In this document: positions 23,662-29,371 of the stretch, piece after piece | Layout of the letters: each line of letters begins with the position of its first letter | Numbering within the stretch: position 1 is the first letter of the stretch | Assembly (NCBI GenBank): GCA_034173665.1 | Contig: JAXFDG010000020.1 | Coordinates: forward strand, 1-29,371 | Direction: 5' to 3' | DNA length: 29,371 nt | Source: Arcanobacterium_A sp034173665 | Lineage (GTDB): Bacteria > Actinomycetota > Actinomycetes > Actinomycetales > Actinomycetaceae | The notes under the pieces: model-generated | Told to the model about the DNA's origin: nothing | Seen by the model: the letters and a program-made list of their open reading frames with translations, nothing else | Database searches by the model: none | Translations under genes and position numbers: made by a program

Positions 23662-24873
23662 ATGAAGGCTACTGATCAGAATTATATTGCGGCTCCATCG
23701 CATCATCGACGCGCCAAAGTATTTAAAAAGTATCTAGGAATTTTCCTAATCTGCTTTTTATCGCTATCACTAGTTTTCACATCTGCAGCTTTAACTCTTA
23801 TATATCGCCTTCAAGCAAACCTGAAAACTCACGACCACACTGCGCTCATCACAAATGAGCGCCCGGGGGAAGTAATTCCACTCGATCAAAAGAGTGGCGA
23901 ACCAATTAATATCTTACTCTTAGGATCAGATGCTCGCTTTGATGAATCTGGCAAGGTTACTGCAGATGGAATGCGTTCAGATACGACTATGTTCGCCCAT
24001 ATTTCCGCCGACCGGAAAAGAATAGACATTGTTTCGATTCCTCGCGACGCATTAGTGTCTATCCCTTCTTGTATGCTTCCAGACGGTTCAAAAACATGGG
24101 CACAAGATGAGGCAATGTTTAATTCAGCATTCAGTATCGGTGGTAGTACTGGAGATTTAAACGCAGCTGCAACCTGTACGCTACAAACGGTTGAGCAAAT
24201 GAGCGAAATAGTTATTGACGGCTACATCGTTGTTAACTTCCAGTCATTCGCAGATGTAGTTGAAACCCTTAACGGGGTTGAAATGTGTTTTAAAGAACCA
24301 ATCGATGACCCTCTCTCTGGTTTATCAGTAAAAGCAGGCTGTCAGACTCTCGATGGAGATCAAGCTCTTGCATTTGCGCGAGCTCGAAAGAGCCTTGGAG
24401 ACGGTTCAGATATTTCACGAATTGGGCGCCAACAAGAACTTATTGCAAAAATTATGCAAAAAGTTCTAACTATGAATATTTTTACTAATCTCCCGAAGTT
24501 TTATCAATTACTCACAGACGTAACACGGAATTTAGACACCTCAGAAGGAATTGGCAATATTTCGTGGCTTAGCGGAATGCTCTATTCAATGAGCGATATT
24601 AAAATGTCAGATATCAACTTCCTAACCATGCCATTTGTACCAGCAGGAAACCGAGTTCTCCCAAGCGAATCGGCAAACTTAGTTTGGGAAGCAATTCGTT
24701 TAGACCAGGAAATCCCAGAAGAGCTTTTGGATCCAGAACGAGCTGATTCAGTTACTACAAATTCCGCTATTACCCGCGAAACAGATTCAGAAAATACTTC
24801 TGAAAGCACTGACCCTGCAGATTCCGGCTCCGAATCGGGAAACACCGAGTCTTCAACTGGCAATACTAACTAA
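23662..24873 (+). CDS. LytR-CpsA-Psr (LCP) family wall-polymer ligase
   Basis: The 403-residue protein has a short basic cytoplasmic N-terminus, one membrane segment (~25-48) and an outer LCP domain. LCP enzymes transfer lipid-linked polymers to peptidoglycan. Typical residues are LLGSDAR (86-92), RSD (105-107) and SIPRDA (125-130), with the arginines and aspartates that bind the pyrophosphate, then ALAFARARK and SRIGRQQELI. Cysteines in VEMCFKEP and KAGCQTL form the pair seen in many actinobacterial members, and extra cysteines occur at SCM and ATCTL. A Ser/Thr/Glu/Asp-rich tail of about 40 residues (363-403) ends the protein. The ribosome site is weak (AAAGAATAGAA). It is 17 bases upstream of a second LCP gene. 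Confidence 0.93.
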   Translation: MKATDQNYIAAPSHHRRAKVFKKYLGIFLICFLSLSLVFTSAALTLIYRLQANLKTHDHTALITNERPGEVIPLDQKSGEPINILLLGSDARFDESGKVTADGMRSDTTMFAHISADRKRIDIVSIPRDALVSIPSCMLPDGSKTWAQDEAMFNSAFSIGGSTGDLNAAATCTLQTVEQMSEIVIDGYIVVNFQSFADVVETLNGVEMCFKEPIDDPLSGLSVKAGCQTLDGDQALAFARARKSLGDGSDISRIGRQQELIAKIMQKVLTMNIFTNLPKFYQLLTDVTRNLDTSEGIGNISWLSGMLYSMSDIKMSDINFLTMPFVPAGNRVLPSESANLVWEAIRLDQEIPEELLDPERADSVTTNSAITRETDSENTSESTDPADSGSESGNTESSTGNTN

Positions 24874-24890
24874 TTACTGAAAATAGAAAT

Positions 24891-26258
24891 ATGGAACAGT
24901 TCCCGTCTTTCACTCCTCGCTCCACTTCCAAATCTCGTCCTGCAACAACCGACGCTAAGAAGGTCGGTCAAGGAACCGCGCCGAAAATTTCTGCTCCAGC
25001 TAAAACTACAGACACCCCGGTTAGTATTCCCCCTAAACGTTCAACTACAGCTTCTCGCCCCACCGTTACCAATTCCCGATATACGTCGTCAGCACTCCGA
25101 CTCCAGCAGCAAAATCTGGAACAACCTGAAAACCCAAAGGAAATGCCTCAACGGTATCTCCCCCAAGAAAGACGGCAAACTCCGCCTTCATCTGATTCAG
25201 AAAATTTCGAAACTTCAGCAGAAAAATTTACTAGGAGAACCACTTCTCCAACACTAAATTCAACAGCGGGAGCACAAAACTCTGAAGTTGAATCTAATTC
25301 ACCACGCCTACGAATTCACCGGCCACGAAAAATTTTCCGGAAAATTTTAATCTTCTTCCTAATTCTGATTCTTCTCGCTTGTTTCTGGCTTTTTTATCTT
25401 GTGCATACTGGTAACAAAAACCTTTCTTACAGCGATGCCCTCTCTGGGCGTGCAGACACCCCCGGAACCACCTACCTGATAGTTGGCTCAGATGAACGCA
25501 CTGCAAACGAAGACTCCACCGAAGGTCAGCGTTCAGACTCGATTATGCTCCTGCATAAGAACGGAAATCAGTCTGCACTTATTTCTCTTCCACGCGATTC
25601 CTTTGTGGAAATCCCTGGTCAAGGCGGGCACAAAATTAATGCAGCCTTCTCACTTGGCGGAGCTCCACTGCTTGTACAAACTGTCGAGAATCTTACCGGG
25701 TTAACGATTGACCACTATATTCAAATTGGCATGAATGGCCTTGTTGAATTAACCGACGCTGTGGGTGGAGTAAACCTCTGCTACGACCAAGATGTAAATG
25801 ACGAAAAATCACATCTTAATTGGACTGCTGGTTGTCACGATGTAGACGGCGAAACCGCCCTCGCTTTTGCTCGAATGAGATATTCAGATCCACTGGGAGA
25901 TATCGGGCGTGCACAGCGACAAAGACAAGTTGTTTCAGCAATTCTCAAGAAGGCCGCTTCAAAGGAGACTATTCTTAGCCCAAGTCGTCAATACGCCCTA
26001 ACTAAGTCTGGAGCTCAAGTTCTTGGAGTAGACAACGATACTTCGATCACTGACGTCGCTTGGGCAGGTTGGTATATTAAACAAGCCCTCGGCTCGTCCG
26101 GGGTTATGGGAACTCCACCAATCAGCGATTTGAACTATTATCCAGGTGGAATCGGCTCAACAGTTCGGCTCGATCCGGAACGAATCGACCAATTCTGGAT
26201 AGACTTACGCGACGGGAATTTAAGCGCAGACAAGTACGAAACTCTGGTGCAGAAATAA
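24891..26258 (+). CDS. LytR-CpsA-Psr (LCP) family wall-polymer ligase with long disordered N-terminus
   Basis: The 455-residue protein has the same core as its upstream neighbour: GSDERT (199-204), RSD (214-216), SLPRDS (232-237), ALAFARMRY and GRAQRQRQVV. A cysteine pair occurs in VNLCYDQ and TAGCHDV. The unusual part is the N-terminus: about 148 residues rich in Ser, Thr, Pro and Arg before the single membrane segment (~151-171). This stretch would be inside the cell and could be a target of Ser/Thr kinases, which phosphorylate LCP proteins in some Gram-positives (inference). An A-rich sequence precedes the ATG, with no clear Shine-Dalgarno. Its stop is 14 bases from the end of the converging kinase gene. 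Confidence 0.92.
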   Translation: MEQFPSFTPRSTSKSRPATTDAKKVGQGTAPKISAPAKTTDTPVSIPPKRSTTASRPTVTNSRYTSSALRLQQQNLEQPENPKEMPQRYLPQERRQTPPSSDSENFETSAEKFTRRTTSPTLNSTAGAQNSEVESNSPRLRIHRPRKIFRKILIFFLILILLACFWLFYLVHTGNKNLSYSDALSGRADTPGTTYLIVGSDERTANEDSTEGQRSDSIMLLHKNGNQSALISLPRDSFVEIPGQGGHKINAAFSLGGAPLLVQTVENLTGLTIDHYIQIGMNGLVELTDAVGGVNLCYDQDVNDEKSHLNWTAGCHDVDGETALAFARMRYSDPLGDIGRAQRQRQVVSAILKKAASKETILSPSRQYALTKSGAQVLGVDNDTSITDVAWAGWYIKQALGSSGVMGTPPISDLNYYPGGIGSTVRLDPERIDQFWIDLRDGNLSADKYETLVQK

Positions 26259-26272
26259 AAGGTTCAACTCTT

Positions 26273-27595
26273 TTAGCGACGTTTCCGTCTTGCCCCAACC
26301 GTATAACTGGCACCTTGTGGAACTAAACGGTGTGGGTCTAGTGAAGCTGGCATGGCCCGTAACGTCAGAGTGAACTCGGCAGACTCGCGGTTTGTTAATT
26401 CTAAACGTCCGCCATTAACGGAGGCTAATTCTTTTGCCACCGGAAGTCCGATCCCTGAGGATCCACCTGCGGATACTCCCCGATTGAAAATTATCGGAGC
26501 TAATTCTTCCGACACTCCTAAACCTTCATCGCGGACTCTAATAACCACCATATTTGTTGATTTTTCTGCAGTGACTGAAGTAGTACCAGCACCGTATTTC
26601 AAAGAATTCTCAATAAGGGTTGCGATAATCTGCGAAATAGATCCTGGAGTGGCAATAATTAAAGCATCTGTTCTAATTGAAAAACGTAAGTCTCGTTCAA
26701 CAGCAGCAAAGCTCTTTCGCCATTCATCTTGTTGCTGATGAAAAATTTCATCAATTGATACAACCTCATTCGTGCCAGCATTATTTAATTTTGCGGCATT
26801 CATTAGTTCTTCGATTACTCCACCGAGACGTTCAATCTGCCCTAAAGCCTGTTCGGCTTCCTCCGCAATCTCAGGATCTTGTGCAAGGTATTGAATTTCT
26901 TCAACTCTCATACTTAGCGCGGTAAGTGGGGTTCGTAGCTGGTGGGCAGCTGCTGCTGCAAACTGCCGTTCTGCTGCAATCCTGGCAGCAATACGATCAG
27001 CAGAGCGCTGCAATTCTTGATTAACAAGATCAATTTCTTCAATCCCCGTTGGTTTAACTTGTGGTCGAACAAGAGCTCCACCGATTTGTTCTGCAGAAGC
27101 AGCTAAATAAATTAACGGTGCTGAAAGTTTGCGAGATTGGCGTAAAGCAACCAAAACTCCGACGACAAAAGACGCAATAATCAAGCCCATAGTTCCAAGC
27201 ACCAGCAATATCGATCGCATCATAATTGGATTTCGATCAATACCAACAGTAACGGTGCCGCCACTACGCGTACTCACTGAAGAAATCAAAAATCCCTGTG
27301 TATCCGGTGGCGGATCTCCCGCCACAATCTGAGAACCGTCTTTTGCCTGATACTCAATAAACATCTCAATTGAGTCGCTATACCAAGCTTGCGGCTCGAT
27401 TGCTGACGCTGTAATCCCAATCCCTTCGGATTCTCGCCTTTCAATAACACCGGCTACAGATTTTGCCCGCAATCCGAGCTGTTGTTCGGCGTCTGACCAA
27501 AGCGAATTTGTTCCAAAAATAATTGCCGGAATACCAAGCATTAAAACTGCGACTGCCACTGCCGCAGAAGTCATCTGAATTGCACGACGTCGCAT
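26273..27595 (-). CDS. Two-component sensor histidine kinase
   Basis: The 440-residue protein has two membrane segments (~9-29 and ~127-151) around an outer sensor of about 95 residues. A HAMP-like linker (~152-205) follows, then the dimerisation helix with the phospho-accepting H218 in AAAAAHQLRTPL. The ATPase domain has the N box ENSLKYG (N330), DEGLG (356-360) and GIGL (381-384). These features fit a full orthodox kinase of the EnvZ/MprB class. The signal is unknown. It follows the regulator gene on the same strand after 19 bases, so the two form a pair. A basic tail (ARRKRR) ends the protein. Position next to the LCP genes hints at a wall-linked stimulus, without proof. Confidence 0.93.
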   Translation of the reverse strand: MRRRAIQMTSAAVAVAVLMLGIPAIIFGTNSLWSDAEQQLGLRAKSVAGVIERRESEGIGITASAIEPQAWYSDSIEMFIEYQAKDGSQIVAGDPPPDTQGFLISSVSTRSGGTVTVGIDRNPIMMRSILLVLGTMGLIIASFVVGVLVALRQSRKLSAPLIYLAASAEQIGGALVRPQVKPTGIEEIDLVNQELQRSADRIAARIAAERQFAAAAAHQLRTPLTALSMRVEEIQYLAQDPEIAEEAEQALGQIERLGGVIEELMNAAKLNNAGTNEVVSIDEIFHQQQDEWRKSFAAVERDLRFSIRTDALIIATPGSISQIIATLIENSLKYGAGTTSVTAEKSTNMVVIRVRDEGLGVSEELAPIIFNRGVSAGGSSGIGLPVAKELASVNGGRLELTNRESAEFTLTLRAMPASLDPHRLVPQGASYTVGARRKRR

Positions 27596-27614
27596 TTAAA
27601 ATACACTTCTAAAG

Positions 27615-28292
27615 TTAGACCTCGAAACGGAAGCCCATTCCCCGCACAGTAGTCACATAATGTGGATGATTTACATCATCGCCAAGCTTTCGCCGGAGCC
27701 ATGAAATATGCATATCCAGCTTCTTAGTTGGAGTGTCTACATCAGAACCCCATACAGTACGCATTAAATCTTCACGAGAAACTACCGCACCTTTATGGCG
27801 CAGTAATTCCGTCAGTAAGTCAAATTCTTTTCCGGTGAGCTGTAATTCCTTAGACCCTGCATAAGCACGGTGCGCTTCTAAATCAACACGAATATCTTGA
27901 GCGGAAAGTTCTTCTGCTGCAGATGCACCTGGAACAGAACGTCGGAGCAAAGCTCGTACTCGAGCCAATAATTCGGCTAACCGGAATGGCTTAGTTACAT
28001 AATCATCAGCACCAGCATCTAATCCAACCACTAAATCCACTTCTTCAGCACGTGCGGTCAAAATAAGAATCGGGAAATCGTAACCTTTTTGCCGTGCTGC
28101 ACGGGCAACATCAAGGCCATCCATATCCGGAAGACCTAAATCTAATACCACTAAATCAAATGGTGAAGACATCTCACGTAAAGCAGCTTCGCCTGTGCTT
28201 ACCGGTACCACTTCATAGCCTTCACGCCCAAGTGCGCGAACTAGTGGACCAGAGATTGCAGCGTCGTCTTCAACGAGTAATACTTTCGTCAC
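27615..28292 (-). CDS. OmpR/PhoB-type response regulator
   Basis: The 225-residue protein has a receiver domain with acidic residues D9 and D10, phospho-accepting D51 in VVLDLGLPDMDG, T79 and K101 (TKPF). A winged-helix DNA-binding domain of the OmpR class follows, with LTGKEFDLL, SREDLMRTVWG and the C-terminal VRGMGFRFEV. The start is GTG at 28292, preceded by AGGAAAGTGAG. It lies first in the two-gene unit with the kinase. Regulon unknown. Confidence 0.95.
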   Translation of the reverse strand: MTKVLLVEDDAAISGPLVRALGREGYEVVPVSTGEAALREMSSPFDLVVLDLGLPDMDGLDVARAARQKGYDFPILILTARAEEVDLVVGLDAGADDYVTKPFRLAELLARVRALLRRSVPGASAAEELSAQDIRVDLEAHRAYAGSKELQLTGKEFDLLTELLRHKGAVVSREDLMRTVWGSDVDTPTKKLDMHISWLRRKLGDDVNHPHYVTTVRGMGFRFEV

Positions 28293-28345
28293 GGCGACTC
28301 ACTTTCCTGAATTCAATAGTCTACAACCAAAACTTTAGTAAAGAA

Positions 28346-28359
28346 GCAGTCAAGACTGC
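28346..28359 (-). terminator. Possible weak terminator after the cyclase gene
   Basis: GCAGTC (28346-28351) and GACTGC (28354-28359) are inverted arms with a two-base gap. On the minus strand they follow the cyclase stop by about 18 bases and are followed by TTCTTTACT. The stem is short, and the two-base gap forces some unpairing, so this may be only a weak stop between the cyclase and the regulator. Confidence 0.35.
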
Positions 28360-28377
28360 AAGCAATAACTACAAAAA

Positions 28378-29371
28378 CTAGTTTTTAACCTGCACTTGCG
28401 CAGCTTGAATCGATCCAATTCCTTGCAGTTCCGGAATTTCGTAATCAGATACTTGATATTTTTCCGAATCTAATTCACGTAATTTTTGCGCAGTTGGATA
28501 GTCAACCAAAATCCCATTCACCGGGGCAACTGAACATAATCGCGAAGCAAGATTTACTGTTGGGCCAAAGATGTCCCCAAATCGAGACACCACTCCACCC
28601 CAGACAAGCGATGCTCGCACATCTGGCATATGTGGATTTTCACGCAATGCTTCAACAATTTTATCCACTACGGTCACGCCGGTATCTAAATCATCAGCAA
28701 TATAAAGCACTGCATCGCCAACCATTTTTACGACTCTGGCGCCATAAGTGGAGATAACGTCACGGCAGGTAAATTCAAAAGTTTGAATAAAATCAACGAG
28801 AGCATGAGGCGATAATTCTCCAGAGCGATGCGTGAAAGAAACCAAGTCTACAAACCCCAAAGCTCGCTGCAGCGGCATTTCTCCTTCAGCTCCCAGCATC
28901 GCCGTCTCTAATTCTGTTTCCGAACGACGCAGCAAGGCCGCCATGTGTCGGCGCCAAGCATATTTCATCTGATAAACCAAGAATTCTTCATACTGATCGA
29001 TACGATCAAGCAACATATATCGCGCTGAGACTTCATCAATCCCATAACGCCCTTCAAACTCTTCGACAAGAGCCTCATGCTGCCAAAGAACCATTCGATC
29101 GGCTAGATGTGATTGCGCCCTAATTAAAGAATTCAAAGTATCCGAATCAGCAAGACCAGTAAGAATCATTTCCCGATGTGATCGCATTACATCAATATCA
29201 TAGTCAGTAAATATTGCTTTCTCCGGAGCGCGAATTACCGGGAATCCCATCGAACGCCAAAATCGCACTATTCCATCGACACTTGCTCCGATAGCTTCTG
29301 CAGCTTCAGCCAAGTTAAAACGTGCTTTCCCTCCGAGGAGCCGCTTAACATGCCGTTCGACAGTGGTCTCT
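28378..29371 (-). CDS. Class III adenylate cyclase with N-terminal regulatory domain (5' partial)
   Basis: The frame stays open to the window end, so the true start lies beyond 29371; the in-frame TTG at 29313 is only a computed start. About 330 residues are visible. Counting from that TTG, the first ~145 residues are helical and resemble the regulatory domain of Rv1264-type actinobacterial cyclases (KARFNLAEAAEAIGA, then FWRSMGFP). The catalytic domain has all six canonical residues: metal-binding D156 and D200, substrate-defining K196 (VKMVGD) and D247, and transition-state N254 and R258 (VNLASRL). K and D at the base-selecting sites favour ATP over GTP, so the product would be cAMP. No membrane segment is seen. 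In Rv1264 the N-terminal domain senses pH; whether it does so here is unknown. Confidence 0.92.
   Translation of the reverse strand, partial: ETTVERHVKRLLGGKARFNLAEAAEAIGASVDGIVRFWRSMGFPVIRAPEKAIFTDYDIDVMRSHREMILTGLADSDTLNSLIRAQSHLADRMVLWQHEALVEEFEGRYGIDEVSARYMLLDRIDQYEEFLVYQMKYAWRRHMAALLRRSETELETAMLGAEGEMPLQRALGFVDLVSFTHRSGELSPHALVDFIQTFEFTCRDVISTYGARVVKMVGDAVLYIADDLDTGVTVVDKIVEALRENPHMPDVRASLVWGGVVSRFGDIFGPTVNLASRLCSVAPVNGILVDYPTAQKLRELDSEKYQVSDYEIPELQGIGSIQAAQVQVKN

Noticed and set aside
26352..26738. 128-codon open frame on the plus strand
   Set aside because: It is antisense to the ATPase domain of the histidine kinase and has no family features.
28373..28386. 14-bp palindrome AAAAACTAGTTTTT over the cyclase stop codon
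   Set aside because: It is AT-rich with no GC stem, so it would not act as a terminator. It is likely chance in AT-rich DNA.

Overview
The window is one long cell-envelope locus from an actinobacterium with AT-rich DNA (about 40-45% GC by eye, low for the phylum). The assignment rests on several protein types: a GlfT2-type galactofuranosyltransferase next to Glf and a Wzm/Wzt pair, a nucleotide-sugar dehydrogenase whose Rossmann motif reads AMGKIGLP, a DUF2304 small membrane protein beside a DUF6541-like large membrane protein, tandem LCP ligases with a cysteine pair, and a class III adenylate cyclase with a helical regulatory domain. A low-GC relative of the Actinomycetaceae is a reasonable guess, but genus cannot be fixed. 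No tRNA, rRNA, CRISPR array, insertion sequence or phage gene was seen, and no gene-free stretch exceeds 300 bases.

Layout. (1) 1-6422, plus strand: a secreted PGRP-type amidase with FG-GAP-like repeats (5' end outside the window), then a galactan module glf-wzm-wzt-glfT2. It closes at a perfect 34-bp palindrome at 6465-6498. (2) 6516-8884, minus strand: a GT4 glycosyltransferase followed by a WbpA-like nucleotide-sugar dehydrogenase. (3) 9026-14178, plus strand: a PglK/MsbA-like ABC exporter and three glycosyltransferases. (4) 14200-18041, minus strand: a second copy-like GT2 gene, a terminator, and a tightly packed operon for an acetyltransferase (WbpD-like), an aminotransferase (WbpE-like) and an oxidoreductase (WbpB-like). 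(5) 18145-23553, plus strand: a dolichyl-phosphate-mannose-synthase-like GT2, DUF2304, a DUF6541-like probable GT-C enzyme, an EpsH/WaaV-like GT2 and a GlfT1-like GT2. (6) 23662-26258, plus strand: two LytR-CpsA-Psr ligases. (7) 26273-29371, minus strand: histidine kinase, OmpR-type regulator and adenylate cyclase (5' end outside the window).

How the genes fit together (inference from families and context). Glf makes UDP-galactofuranose, the GlfT1-like and GlfT2 enzymes polymerise it on a lipid carrier, and Wzm/Wzt exports the chain. WbpA-, WbpD-, WbpE- and WbpB-like enzymes together would make a UDP-2,3-diacetamido uronic acid. Several GT2 and GT4 enzymes would use such sugars, and the PglK-like exporter may flip the lipid-linked product. 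The DPM-like/DUF2304/DUF6541 trio looks like a three-part extracytoplasmic glycosylation system. The LCP proteins would attach the finished polymer to peptidoglycan. The two-component system and the cyclase sit at the edge and may or may not control it.

The most interesting points are the DPM/DUF2304/DUF6541 trio, the inverted paralogous pair of unusual GT2 enzymes (10891-11970 and 14200-15237), and the combination of a galactan module with a split diacetamido-uronic-acid pathway.
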